A DNA stretch of 64,000 nucleotides, from positions 364,501 through 428,500 of the forward strand of contig NZ_JBBPBZ010000002.1 in NCBI RefSeq assembly GCF_038070105.1. The letters run 5' to 3'. This document shows, piece by piece, positions 46,139-54,159 of this stretch (position 1 is its first letter; each line of letters starts with the position of its first letter). Source of the DNA: Methylocystis sp. IM3. GTDB taxonomy: Bacteria; Pseudomonadota; Alphaproteobacteria; Rhizobiales; Beijerinckiaceae. Under the pieces are notes generated by a model. It did no database searches. It saw only the letters and a list, made by a program, of their open reading frames with translations, and was not told the origin of the DNA. The translations under genes were made by a program, and so were the position numbers.

Positions 46139-46418
46139 AATTTACCTCGATTTTGTTTCTGCGAAATTGGGACCTGCCCAATTCGACGGTTTCTTCTGTT
46201 GGGATCGATCAGCGAACAAAGAGCGACCCGCGAGTTTTCGCTCCCTTACAGCGCGATGGCTTTCGCAAGCAGAATAATGGCGACGACCGAGAATGCGCTG
46301 CGGTTTTCAAGAAGATGTCGCCAACTGGCGTCTCCCGAACTGTCCGACTGGCGTTGGCGCCGCCCCGGTTTCTCAGCGACGTTTACCGCTGCGCGTTGTC
46401 TCGAACTTGCTACAAGAA

Positions 46419-46892
46419 TCAGCCGCGCCTCGCCGCCTCGATTGCAGCGACGTCAATCTTCTTCATTTTCATCATCGCTTCGAACGCCCGCTTTGCTTCG
46501 TCCCCTCCGGCCGCCATCGCCTCCGTCAATACGCGCGGCGTAATTTGCCAGGAGACGCCCCATTTGTCTTTACACCATCCGCATGCGCTCTCTTGTCCGC
46601 CATTTCCGACGATCGCGTTCCAGTAGCGGTCCGTCTCCTGCTGATCGTCCGTGGCGATCTGGAAGGAGAAAGCTTCGGTTTGCTTGAATGTGGGACCGCC
46701 GTTGAGGCCGATGCAAGGAACGCCCGCGACGGTGAACTCAACCGTGATGACATCGCCGGCCTTGCCGGACGGATAGTCGCTGGGCGCGCGATGGACGGCG
46801 CCGACTGAGCTTTGCGGAAATGTCTCGGCGTAAAAGCGAGCCGCGGTCTCCGCATCTTTGTCGTACCAAAGACAGATGGTGTTCTTGGCCAT
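46419..46892 (-). CDS. VOC family protein (PhnB-like)
   Basis: A 157-residue vicinal-oxygen-chelate protein: CLWYDKDAETAARFYAETFP at the start, GLNGGPTFKQTEAFSFQI in the middle and CGWCKDKWGVSWQITPRVL near the C-terminus. This is the PhnB/3-demethylubiquinone-methyltransferase-like subgroup. Reaction unknown. The ATG at 46892 has GGAAGGGGAC upstream; an ORF start 24 bases earlier is less likely. The family is repeatedly found near YCII, DGPF and ECF42 genes, as here. Confidence 0.87.
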   Translation of the reverse strand: MAKNTICLWYDKDAETAARFYAETFPQSSVGAVHRAPSDYPSGKAGDVITVEFTVAGVPCIGLNGGPTFKQTEAFSFQIATDDQQETDRYWNAIVGNGGQESACGWCKDKWGVSWQITPRVLTEAMAAGGDEAKRAFEAMMKMKKIDVAAIEAARRG

Positions 46893-46943
46893 TTCGTGTC
46901 CCCTTCCAAACGTCAAGATTTCACAGCCGCAAGACCCCGCAGC

Positions 46944-47131
46944 TCACAGCGGGACTGTCATCAACTCCAATATGCGGCCGTCCGAACTTTTGAAATAGAC
47001 CCCGCGCCCGCCATTCCAGTGGTTGATCTCGCCGTCGTCAAACGTGCCCGGCGCGCCGCCAAAGGGAAGATGGCCGTCCTTTACACGGCCGAAAATGGCG
47101 TCAAATTCGGCGTCGTTCACATGAAAGGCCA
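46944..47131 (-). pseudogene. C-terminal fragment of a VOC/glyoxalase gene
   Basis: About 61 codons, AFHVNDAEFDAIFGRV to GVYFKSSDGRILELMTV, match the second half of a VOC-fold protein (about half of the usual 120-140 residues). The N-terminal half is missing. At 47131 the sequence changes abruptly into a YCII fragment in a different frame, so a deletion fused two genes. A short ORF of 62 residues could still be translated but lacks one betaalphabetabetabeta unit. Confidence 0.7.
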
Positions 47132-47254
47132 CGCTTTCCAGGCGGCTATGCCTTCTTGTTCTTTTGCGCGTCGTTCATTTTCGGGCAAAGCTTTCCATGC
47201 CGTCATTCCCAGATTGGTTTTGGTCCCAAGAAAAACAACGAGATAGGTATAATT
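47132..47254 (-). pseudogene. N-terminal fragment of a YCII-related gene
   Basis: The minus strand reads NYTYLVVFLGTKTNLGMTAW and continues KALPENERRAKEQEGIAAW, which aligns with the intact YCII protein at 59093-59458 (FLAIFIGSKTSPKMTAWNAL). It then joins the VOC fragment. No start codon is seen at the N-terminus. It is a deletion remnant of a paralogue. Confidence 0.75.
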
Positions 47255-47291
47255 CGCGCTCTTGCGCCTCTCCTTTACAATTTACGGTTCG

Positions 47292-47696
47292 TTAGCCGTT
47301 CTGCACCTGCGCGGGGTCCATGAAGAAGGGCTCCCAGGTATGGCCGTCGAGGTCTTCGAAAGTCCGCTGCACCATGAAGCCGTAGTCCTGCTTCGGGCGC
47401 GGCTCTTTGCCGCCGGCTTTCACGGCCTTTTCGACCATCTCGTCGACGGCCTCCTTGCTCGCCAGTGCGAGCGCGACGAGGACGCCCGTCGTCTCGTGCG
47501 CATCGGGGATTGGTTTCGCCGAAAATTGACTGAACTTCTCGTGGGTCAGCAACATCGCATAATTGTGCTCGGAGATGACCATGCAGGCGGCCGTGTCGTC
47601 CGTAAATTGCGGATTGAAGGAAAAACCGAGCGTCTTGTAAAAGGCCATCGTCTTTTTCAGGTCTTTGACGGGCAGATTGACGAACATTTTGGTCAT
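47292..47696 (-). CDS. VOC family protein (glyoxalase/bleomycin-resistance type)
   Basis: A 134-residue VOC protein: MFVNLPVKDLKKTMAFYKTL at the N-terminus, AMLLTHEKFSQF mid-way and EDLDGHTWEPFFMDP at the end. It is of the lactoylglutathione-lyase-like subgroup with unknown substrate. The ATG at 47696 follows GGAGACCGTA, whereas the ORF start at 47774 has none. Intact. Confidence 0.87.
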   Translation of the reverse strand: MTKMFVNLPVKDLKKTMAFYKTLGFSFNPQFTDDTAACMVISEHNYAMLLTHEKFSQFSAKPIPDAHETTGVLVALALASKEAVDEMVEKAVKAGGKEPRPKQDYGFMVQRTFEDLDGHTWEPFFMDPAQVQNG

Positions 47697-47947
47697 TACG
47701 GTCTCCGTTGCTGGCGTATCGGTGATAATGTCCATTGCCTCGTGAAGACGTTCGGGCAAATGGCCATCCGACACGCCTTGGGAAAATCTTTTGCAGCCCT
47801 CCGCCTTCTCGATCCCGCCGATGCCCTCGCCAAATGTCGAGCAGGCCTGGGGCAGAGGGGCGTCGGCGCCGTTCGGACGCCGGATGTCGAAGACGGAAGA
47901 TGGCGGCGTCGCAGTTCCGGTGGCGTCGACAGGCTCTCTTTCTGTTC

Positions 47948-48633
47948 CTAGATATGCACCGCCTCGGCCGGCGTATTGGCGAGCGCGATGGCCCCGTCGA
48001 AGACGATGCGCGCCTCCTCGGCGGGACCGAGTTGCTTCAGGAAGGCCCCGCGAGCCCGGTGAAAATAGAAATAGCCTCCAAGTTTCGGCGCGCCAGCGGC
48101 TCGATCATCGTCAGCGTTTCGGCGGCGCCGCGGGATTTCGAGACTGCGACGGCGCGATTGAGCGTGACGACGGCCGAGGGTTGCATGCGTTCGAGTGCCC
48201 CATAGAGCAACTCGATCTGCGCCCAGTCCGCGTCCGCGAAGGTCGGCGCGCGGGCATGCAAGGCGGCGATTGCCGCCTGCGCCGGATAGGGGCCGGGTTT
48301 GCGATGGCGTAGCGCCTTGTCGACGAGGGCGAGGCCTTCGGCAATCTTGCGGCGGTCCCAGAGAGAGCGGTCTTGATTCTTGAGCAGCACGACCGCGCCA
48401 TAGGCGTCGAAATGCGCGACGGCGCGCGCGTGCTGCAGCAGGACGAGGGCGCCAAGCCCCATGATCTCGGGCTCGGCCGGAAACAGCCGCAGCAGCAGTC
48501 GGCAGAGATGAATCGCCTCTTCGCAAAGCGCGGGCCTGGCTCCTTGCTCCGCGACGTCGGTCGTGTAGCTCTCGTTGAAGAGGAGGTAGATCTCAGCAAG
48601 CGCGCCTGTCGCCTGCCCACGGTTGTCTTCCAC
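47948..48633 (-). pseudogene. ECF42 sigma-factor C-terminal relic, frameshifted
   Basis: The sequence IYLLFNESYTTDVAEQGARP, NQDRSLWDRRKIAEGLALVD and AVVTLNRAVAVSK is typical of the long C-terminal helical extension (DUF6596) of ECF42 sigma factors. A frameshift near 48075 shifts the last part (YFYFHRARGAFLKQLGPAEE). The DNA-binding sigma-2 and sigma-4 domains are absent: the 5' end is joined to a stretch resembling the start of the membrane-protein gene at 52344 (GTG, VEDNRGQATGALAEI). The chimera cannot work as a sigma factor. Confidence 0.75.
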
Positions 48634-48657
48634 GGCTGCTCTCCATGTGTGCAGAGT

Positions 48658-48674
48658 GCTCTGTAACACAGAGT
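48658..48674. promoter_or_regulatory. Inverted repeat matching the operator at 52366-52382
   Basis: The 17-base sequence CTCTGT-AAC-ACAGAG (plus one flanking base each side) is an inverted repeat that matches the one upstream of the intact operon at 52.3 kb in both arms. It stands in the same place relative to the chimeric gene start at 48633. It is probably the retained operator of a decayed operon copy. Confidence 0.6.
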
Positions 48675-48710
48675 ATCTAGGTCGACAACCCTCACAACGC
48701 CGGCCTCGGG

Positions 48711-49147
48711 GCCAAGACCAACATGACGCGAATGCATGGCTGGAGCAGACGCGGCGTGCTGCGCGTCGCCAAAGCGCCACAAGGACATTGGAAGACGATG
48801 ACCTTCCTAGCTGCCTTGCGATACGACGAAATCACCGCGCCCCTCGTGCTCGACGGGCCTATCAACGGCGAGAGCTTCCTCGCTTACGTCGAGCAGGTCC
48901 TCGCGCCTACCCTGAAGCGGGGCAACATCGTCGTCATGGACAATCTCGGCTCCCATAAGGGCGCGGCGATCGACAAAGCCATTCGCGCCAAGGACGCACT
49001 GCGCCACTTCCCGCCACAATATTTCCCAGACCTCAATCCGATCGAGCAGGTCTTCGAGAAGCTCAAAAAGCTGTTGCGAAAAGCCGATAAGCGAACGCCA
49101 GAAGGCGTTTGGCGAACGATCGGCTCTTTGCTCGATCGCTTCCCCAG
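48711..49147 (+). pseudogene. IS630-family transposase relic
   Basis: The frame reads GAKTNMTRMHGWSRRG, WKTMTFLAALRYDEITAPL, VVMDNLGSHKG (second Asp of the DDE triad) and FPDLNPIEQVFEKLKKLLRK (Glu), the C-terminal half of an IS630 transposase. The N-terminal DNA-binding part is missing and the last 15 or so residues are replaced at about 49147 by trbL sequence on the other strand. Inactive. Confidence 0.8.
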
Positions 49148-49768
49148 CACCTTCACGCCCGACGAAACGACATTGCCAAGAACGCGTTCGGCGAAAAAGG
49201 CGGTCTTGCCGAAAAGGCCAAAGGGGATGAGGCCGAAGCCAGCCAGGGTCGTCAGCTTGAATTCGATCGCCGTGACGAAGAGTTGGATCGCCAGAATGAA
49301 GAAGCTCAGGAGGACGATGAGCGAGGCGATGAGGAGAATAGCGATCTGGATTGCGTTTTCGAAGAACGAGATATAGCCGAGAAGCTGCGAGAGAGAGTCG
49401 AGCAGCGGGCGTCCGGCGTCGATCCGGACCTGGGCGACGCGGCCGGGCCGCAGAACGTCGGTGGCGGAAAGCCCGGCACCGACGGCCTTGAGCCCAAGCT
49501 CGGAAAAGCTTTCGAAGACGATACGGGCGAGGTTGTTCCAGTTGCCGATGAGATAAGCGAAGACACCGACAAAGAGTGGTTTTCTTCACAAGGCGGGCAA
49601 TGATGTCTTCGCCTCGCCCATGCTCGAGAAGAGCGCGACGAGGGTGACGTCGATCGACGCCAGGGTCGTCGCCAGAAACCCAATTTCGCCGCCGAGCAGG
49701 CCGAAGTCCGAGTCGATATAGCGGGTGAAAGTTTCGAGGACGCGATCGATGACGCCGGTTCCACCCAT
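49148..49768 (-). pseudogene. trbL: Conjugal transfer protein TrbL relic
   Basis: The start MGGTGVIDRVLETFTRYIDS, then after frameshifts FVGVFAYLIGNWNNLARIVF, AGRPLLDSLSQLLGYISFFE and EFKLTTLAGFGLIPFGLFGK match TrbL, the multi-span inner-membrane protein of P-type conjugation systems. At least two frameshifts lie around 49590-49610. The 3' end stops at GVKVL, where the IS630 relic begins. It shows that the island once carried conjugation genes. Confidence 0.85.
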
Positions 49769-49948
49769 GGCGTTACTCGCTCTTTCGCGCAGGCTTCGGG
49801 GACGCGGCGTCGGCGGGCGAGCGATGCGAGGGAAACATGTCAATGAGATGCGTCCTCTCACTCTAATTGGGGGCGCTGCGGGATCGAACCCTATCAGATA
49901 AATTACGTCGAATTCGCCCTCATTTTGTCGTGGTCAGAATATACCACT

Positions 49949-50419
49949 TTAGATGCGCGTGATTGTTGGCTCAATTTCTACTGAGCAGTTGAGCGACCGG
50001 GCAATGAAACACATCTCGTGCGCCTTTTTATGAAGCTCCTCCGCCGCTTCGACGTTCGAGTTCTTAGCCAGCTCGATGACGGGGCGCAAAACGATGGCGG
50101 TAAAATACCCCGAACCGGCAGGTTCCTCGAGCATCAGGCCCTCAGCGTGATCATCGTAGGAAATGACGACAATGCCGGCCCGGGAGCAAAGGGAAAGATA
50201 CCAAAGCTTGTGGCAGGTCGAAACCGAGGCGACAAGCAGCTCCTCAGGATTCCATTTTGTTGGATCGCCACGAAAAACTGGATCCGATGATCCAAGAATG
50301 ACTGGCTTGCCCCCCGCCAAAATTTCATGGTCCCTACTGTAACCATGATAATTCGCGGTGCCCGATCCAGTATTGCCTGTCCAGGTTACGCGGACATGAT
50401 ACCGATGCTGCTTGGTCAC
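49949..50419 (-). CDS. OsmC family peroxiredoxin-like protein
   Basis: A 156-residue OsmC/Ohr-fold protein with the two cysteines placed as expected: one in VSTCHKLWYLSLC near residue 72, the other in EMCFIARSLN near the C-terminus. OsmC proteins reduce organic hydroperoxides. It is intact and lies just right of the island relics. A gap of 180 bp to the trbL relic holds AT-rich sequence, with a fragment resembling a tRNA 3' end at 49863. Confidence 0.88.
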   Translation of the reverse strand: MTKQHRYHVRVTWTGNTGSGTANYHGYSRDHEILAGGKPVILGSSDPVFRGDPTKWNPEELLVASVSTCHKLWYLSLCSRAGIVVISYDDHAEGLMLEEPAGSGYFTAIVLRPVIELAKNSNVEAAEELHKKAHEMCFIARSLNCSVEIEPTITRI

Positions 50420-50449
50420 GAGATGATTCCCGTAGGCGGTTTGTCTGGC

Positions 50450-50860
50450 TCAGCGCTCCCTCGGAATGGCCCAACAGCTCGAAAAATGGGTCATTCCGAT
50501 TCGCGGATAGTAGCCCTCGGCGAGTGGCGCAGCGACAAGGATCAGAGTCGTCGCCTCGCCGGCGGCGACGCGAGTTTCTGCGATCAAACGCTTTCCGATC
50601 CCCTGGCGTTGGTAATCCTGATGCACGGCAAGGTCGGAAAGATAGCAGCAATAGGCGAAATCGGTAATCGCGCGGGAGACGCCCACAATGCGTCCGGCAT
50701 CCCTCGCCACCATGACGATGTCGGCGTTGCGCAGCATTCTGTCGAGCCGAGTAAGATCGTCGGCTGGGCGTCGCGCTGACAGCGTCGAAGCGTCGAGGAT
50801 ATTCTGGAACTGGGCGGCAGTCAGGTCAGGTTCGTGGGCGTAAGAAATTTGAGCGCTCAA
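50450..50860 (-). CDS. GNAT family N-acetyltransferase
   Basis: A 136-residue acetyltransferase with the acetyl-CoA-binding motif QDYQRQGIGKRLIAE and preceding CCYLSDLAVH. The substrate is unknown. The start is not certain: TTG 50860 overlaps the methyltransferase stop (TTGA), with AAGGGCG upstream, while a TTG at 50890 would overlap by 34 bp. It forms a unit with the methyltransferase gene. Confidence 0.82.
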   Translation of the reverse strand: MSAQISYAHEPDLTAAQFQNILDASTLSARRPADDLTRLDRMLRNADIVMVARDAGRIVGVSRAITDFAYCCYLSDLAVHQDYQRQGIGKRLIAETRVAAGEATTLILVAAPLAEGYYPRIGMTHFSSCWAIPRER

Positions 50861-51444
50861 CTTTTGTCGCCCTTCATCGCTCGCACGCAAAAGCAGTCGT
50901 CGCCGTCGACGATGCGCACGTCGGTAAAGCCCGCTTTCCCGAAACGTTCGACGAGACCATCCTTTGGCTGACCCGAATGGCGAGTGAAAGCGAAGGCGAT
51001 GGTCCCGCCGTCTTTCAGGACGCGCCTCGCCTCCCGGAGGCCCGCCGCGGGGTCGGTCCAGACTTGGAGAGAATTTACCGAAAACGCTTTGTCGAAGGCG
51101 CCGTCGAGGAAGGGGAGATGTTCCGCCGATCCGAGCCGGAGCTCCAACAGGCCGTCATCGATCACCCCACGGTTGCGCGCTGTCGCCTGCCGGAACATTT
51201 CCTCGGAAACGTCGACGCCCGAGAATTTTGCCCTGGGTGCCTCGCGCGCGAGGAACTCGAGACCGACGCCAGGACCGAAGCCGATTTCCAGCACGCGGTC
51301 TCCCGGTTTGACCGCCAGGAACTTGATCACCCAGGCGACGCTCGCGCGATTCGTGCGGGCCATGATTGGTCCGCCCAGTTTACCCAGCAGGCCCCTCGGG
51401 CGCCCAAAGCTGTCGCGCAGCAAATTCTCAAACGACAGACTCAT
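50857..51444 (-). CDS. Class I SAM-dependent methyltransferase
   Basis: A 195-residue methyltransferase (Methyltransf_11 type): motif I VLEIGFGPGVGLEFLA, then GVDVSEEMFRQA and RVLKDGGTIAFAF. Substrate unknown. It is 16 bp downstream of the winged-helix regulator, and its stop overlaps the GNAT start, so membrane protein, regulator, methyltransferase and acetyltransferase probably form one leftward operon (52344-50450). Confidence 0.88.
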   Translation of the reverse strand: MSLSFENLLRDSFGRPRGLLGKLGGPIMARTNRASVAWVIKFLAVKPGDRVLEIGFGPGVGLEFLAREAPRAKFSGVDVSEEMFRQATARNRGVIDDGLLELRLGSAEHLPFLDGAFDKAFSVNSLQVWTDPAAGLREARRVLKDGGTIAFAFTRHSGQPKDGLVERFGKAGFTDVRIVDGDDCFCVRAMKGDKS

Positions 51445-51460
51445 AACTGTAGATCCTCCG

Positions 51461-51778
51461 TCAGGCGGGTGAGCGATCTTTCGAAAGCAAATGTTCGCTT
51501 AAGAGGGAGCGTAAAAAATTGACATGGTCGGCGAAAGCGCGTTTCCCCGAATTGGTCGCTCTTACGCGGGTTTGCGGCTTTTTCCCGACGAATTGCTTGT
51601 CGATCGTCACATATCCAGCTCGGGCGAGCGTCTCGAGATGGGCGCCCAGATTTCCGTCCGTCGCATCGACGATCGCCCTCAGGCGCGTGAACTCGATCCA
51701 TTCGCGGGCTTCCAGCACGTTGAGCGCCGCCATGATGCGTAGACGTGTGGATTGGTGAACGACTTCGTTTGGTTTCAT
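51461..51778 (-). CDS. Winged-helix transcriptional regulator (HTH_34/MarR-like)
   Basis: A 105-residue protein: VVHQSTRLRIMAALNVLE, LGAHLETLARAGYVTIDKQF and the wing GKKPQTRVRATNSGKRAF fit the small HTH_34 family of winged-helix regulators. The ATG overlaps the preceding membrane-protein stop (ATGA). An inverted repeat upstream of that operon is a likely binding site, implying autoregulation. A dead paralogue lies at 45418-45615. Confidence 0.85.
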   Translation of the reverse strand: MKPNEVVHQSTRLRIMAALNVLEAREWIEFTRLRAIVDATDGNLGAHLETLARAGYVTIDKQFVGKKPQTRVRATNSGKRAFADHVNFLRSLLSEHLLSKDRSPA

Positions 51779-52344
51779 GAGTCGCCGACGCCCTGACGGT
51801 GCAGGAGCAATCCGCCCAGCACGAAGGCGAGGACGAAGATCGCGCCGATCCATAGATGCAGCCAGGGACCGGCAAGGAAATAGGCGGCAAGGCTGAGAAC
51901 GGTCCCGCCAACGCCAAGTATTGTAAAAAGCGGCCCTTGCCACACGCCGATGACGACATAGCCCATCATCATCAGCGTGGACCAGAATACGGCCAGTCGA
52001 TCATGTCCGGCCGGCGCCAGCAGATATGACCACGCGACGCCGTAAGCGCAGAGCACAACCAGACTTGCGACCACCCGCAGAGCAGCGGGGTCGGCTTGGC
52101 GCGCGTCCTGCGCGCGACGGAAGGCTAGAACGCAGGTTGCCACCAGACCGACGCCATCGACGCTATACCAGATCGCCCCGGATCGGTCGGGAAAAGCTTG
52201 ATTGAGCGCCGCGCCAATCGCGACCAAAGCTCCCCAAAGAATAAGGAATGCGCTGGCGCGCCGATAGGTGAGCGCGGTCCTCGTCCGCCGTTCGACGGCT
52301 GCGATTTCCGCGAGTGCGGCGGTGGCCTGATCTTGGATGTCCAT
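51775..52344 (-). CDS. Integral membrane protein of unknown function
   Basis: A 189-residue protein with a short charged N-terminus (MDIQDQATAALAEIAAVERR) and about five membrane segments. Families of this type commonly accompany the small HTH_34 regulators. The ATG at 52344 has GGAGGTCAGCC upstream. It is the first gene of the operon. No catalytic motif is visible; a role as sensor or partner of the regulator is inference. Confidence 0.8.
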   Translation of the reverse strand: MDIQDQATAALAEIAAVERRTRTALTYRRASAFLILWGALVAIGAALNQAFPDRSGAIWYSVDGVGLVATCVLAFRRAQDARQADPAALRVVASLVVLCAYGVAWSYLLAPAGHDRLAVFWSTLMMMGYVVIGVWQGPLFTILGVGGTVLSLAAYFLAGPWLHLWIGAIFVLAFVLGGLLLHRQGVGDS

Positions 52345-52365
52345 GGCTGACCTCCTATACAGAGG

Positions 52366-52382
52366 ACTCTGTAGCACAGAGT
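52366..52382. promoter_or_regulatory. Putative operator of the membrane-protein/regulator operon
   Basis: Inverted repeat ACTCTGT-AGC-ACAGAGT centred 30 bases before the ATG at 52344. A nearly identical site stands before the chimeric relic at 48633, which supports a functional role. It probably binds the regulator encoded at 51461-51778. Confidence 0.6.
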
Positions 52383-52499
52383 CGTGCGCATTGCAATGTT
52401 CGACGTCGTCCGCGATCCAAATCTCTACTTGTGGAAAGAGGAACCAACCCGTCGCAAGGCGGGTTGATTCGCACCCAGAAATTCAGAGAGGGAGCAGGA

Positions 52500-53867
52500 T
52501 CAGGCTGGTTCCCAGGCGCGCTTCGAGGCGAGCTTTTCCACCTGAGCGCCGGCGCGCAGCCGCGCAGGGCGGTTTTCTAGGCCGCTCCAGTAGGCCTCGA
52601 ATTCCGGACGCTTCTCAAGCGCGCCAAAGCGCAAACCGAAGCCGATCATCGACCCGACATAGATGTCGGCGGCTGTGAATTTCTCTCCGGCAATATACCG
52701 GCGATCTGCTACAGCCTTTGCAAGGGTGTCGATTACAGTGGCGTAAGAGCCATAGCCGAAGCGTCCCTGCATTTCCGGCGTCGGATCCCAGCCGACGGCG
52801 TGATTGCCCATAGCCGCTTCCACGCAGCCAGCGGCGAAAAAGAGCCAGCGATAGTATTCGCCGCGCTCGGCGGGCGTCGGCGCGAGCCCGGCTTCAGGGA
52901 AAGCATCGGCGAGATAGGCGCAAATGGCAGCCGTTTCGGTCACCACCGTGTCGCCGTGTTTGATGGCCGGGACTTTGCCCATTGGATTGATGGCCAGATA
53001 CTCCGGCGCCTTTATCGAGGTTCCATATTCCCTGACTTCGATCGAATAAGGAACGCCGATTTCCTCCAGCATCCAATGCACGATCATGCCGCGGGACTGA
53101 GGATTGGTGTAGAATATGAGTTCCTTTGCCATGGCTTCTCCTTTGACCTCGTTTGAGGCACGGCGACGATAAGCCAGCATGCTGTCAGTTCCTGTCAGCA
53201 TGCTTTGCCGCCATTGCTTCAAAAGCGTCTGTCTGCGCTGCGGCGGCGCATCGTTCAGGATTTCAGCCACCTCGATACGATCCGCGCGAAAATGGCGGAA
53301 GGCCGCCCGCAACTCGCACCAGCCTGCAAGAATGCGAGTCGATTCGAAAAAACCGAGCGCCACGGGCCAAATGACCCGCTCGGTTCGTGAGCCCTTTTCG
53401 TCTCGATAGGAAATCGCGAGCTTGCGTTGATCGCGCAGCGCCCGGCGCAGCAGCTTGAGATCGACATGGTGAGGATGCTCCCATCCCGGGCCGACGAGAA
53501 GCGCCTCGTCATTCAGCTTGGCCGTCAGATCCTCAGGGAGAACCGCCGAGAGCTTCGCAACAGCATTGCGGGCCGCCTCGGAAAGCGCGTCGTCAGTGCG
53601 GCGCGCCACCCATTTCGCGCCCAAAGCGAGCGCCTCTATCTCTTCCTCTGAGAACATAAGGGGCGGCAAGAGAAACCCGGGCCGCAGGACATAGCCGACG
53701 CCCGCCTCTCCTTCGATTTCAGCCCCCATCGCCTGTAAGGCGGCAATGTCCCGATATAGCGTGCGCAATGAGACGCCTGCCTCGCGCGCGAGCTCCGCCC
53801 CGCTTACCGGTCGGCGACGGCGACGCAGTGCCTGCAAGATATCAAACAATCGATGGGTGCGGGACAT
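52500..53867 (-). CDS. YafY-type HTH-WYL regulator fused in frame to glutathione S-transferase
   Basis: One uninterrupted 455-codon frame. Residues 1-60 are a deoR-like winged helix (LFDILQALRRRRRPVSGAEL, VSLRTLYRDIAALQ), followed by a WYL-domain region (LAISYRDEKGSRTERVIWPV) to about 225. After a short linker a complete GST begins (MAKELIFYTNPQSRGMIVHW, thioredoxin-fold PMGKVPAIKHGDTVVTETAA) and runs to the stop. In most genomes these are two adjacent genes. Here the regulator's stop codon is missing. The GST also has its own ribosome site and ATG at 53132, giving a 210-residue protein, so both fusion and separate GST may be made. Confidence 0.82.
   Translation of the reverse strand: MSRTHRLFDILQALRRRRRPVSGAELAREAGVSLRTLYRDIAALQAMGAEIEGEAGVGYVLRPGFLLPPLMFSEEEIEALALGAKWVARRTDDALSEAARNAVAKLSAVLPEDLTAKLNDEALLVGPGWEHPHHVDLKLLRRALRDQRKLAISYRDEKGSRTERVIWPVALGFFESTRILAGWCELRAAFRHFRADRIEVAEILNDAPPQRRQTLLKQWRQSMLTGTDSMLAYRRRASNEVKGEAMAKELIFYTNPQSRGMIVHWMLEEIGVPYSIEVREYGTSIKAPEYLAINPMGKVPAIKHGDTVVTETAAICAYLADAFPEAGLAPTPAERGEYYRWLFFAAGCVEAAMGNHAVGWDPTPEMQGRFGYGSYATVIDTLAKAVADRRYIAGEKFTAADIYVGSMIGFGLRFGALEKRPEFEAYWSGLENRPARLRAGAQVEKLASKRAWEPA
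53138..53144 (-). promoter_or_regulatory. Internal ribosome binding site for the GST part
   Basis: AAAGGAG lies 5 bases before the ATG at 53132 inside the fused reading frame. It supports independent translation of the glutathione S-transferase and suggests that the fusion arose from two genes with normal starts. Confidence 0.65.
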
Positions 53868-54159
53868 GGGCCAGGATTTTGAGCCTCATACACGGATGCG
53901 ATCCGTTAAGCCTTGATCATGGCAAAAAAATTCTTGGAAGACCACCTTAGCGGCATGATTCTGCATCGATTCTGACCGCCGTTCCCGGTGCAGAAAACGC
54001 GCTTTACGCCTGGGACTTCCGTCCAAAACCACGCGTTTGCAATATCTGTCAAAAAGCCGTCATCCAATTACGAGATTGCGCGCACTAAATGCGCGGTCAA
54101 GGCCGAAGCAAGGAGGCCGCCGGGAACCACGACCACCTTTACCTTGCCGTCATTGAGCA

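Larger units (their letters stand above)
40100..49862. mobile_element. Decayed genomic island (integrative or plasmid-derived)
   Basis: From the tRNA-Phe fragment rightward the sequence changes from dense, intact, GC-rich genes to broken genes and insertion-sequence relics. It includes a plasmid replication-initiator relic (41695-41865), conjugation gene trbL (49148-49768), IS256 and IS630 relics, and two broken helicase genes. AT content is clearly higher in 41.9-44.2 kb. The left border is supported by the attachment-site fragment; the right border is arbitrary, placed after trbL. No integrase gene was recognised. Confidence 0.6.

Noticed and set aside
49306..49764. A Ser-rich 152-codon minus-strand frame
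   Set aside because: The trbL relic occupies this stretch in other frames, and the frame has only low-complexity sequence.
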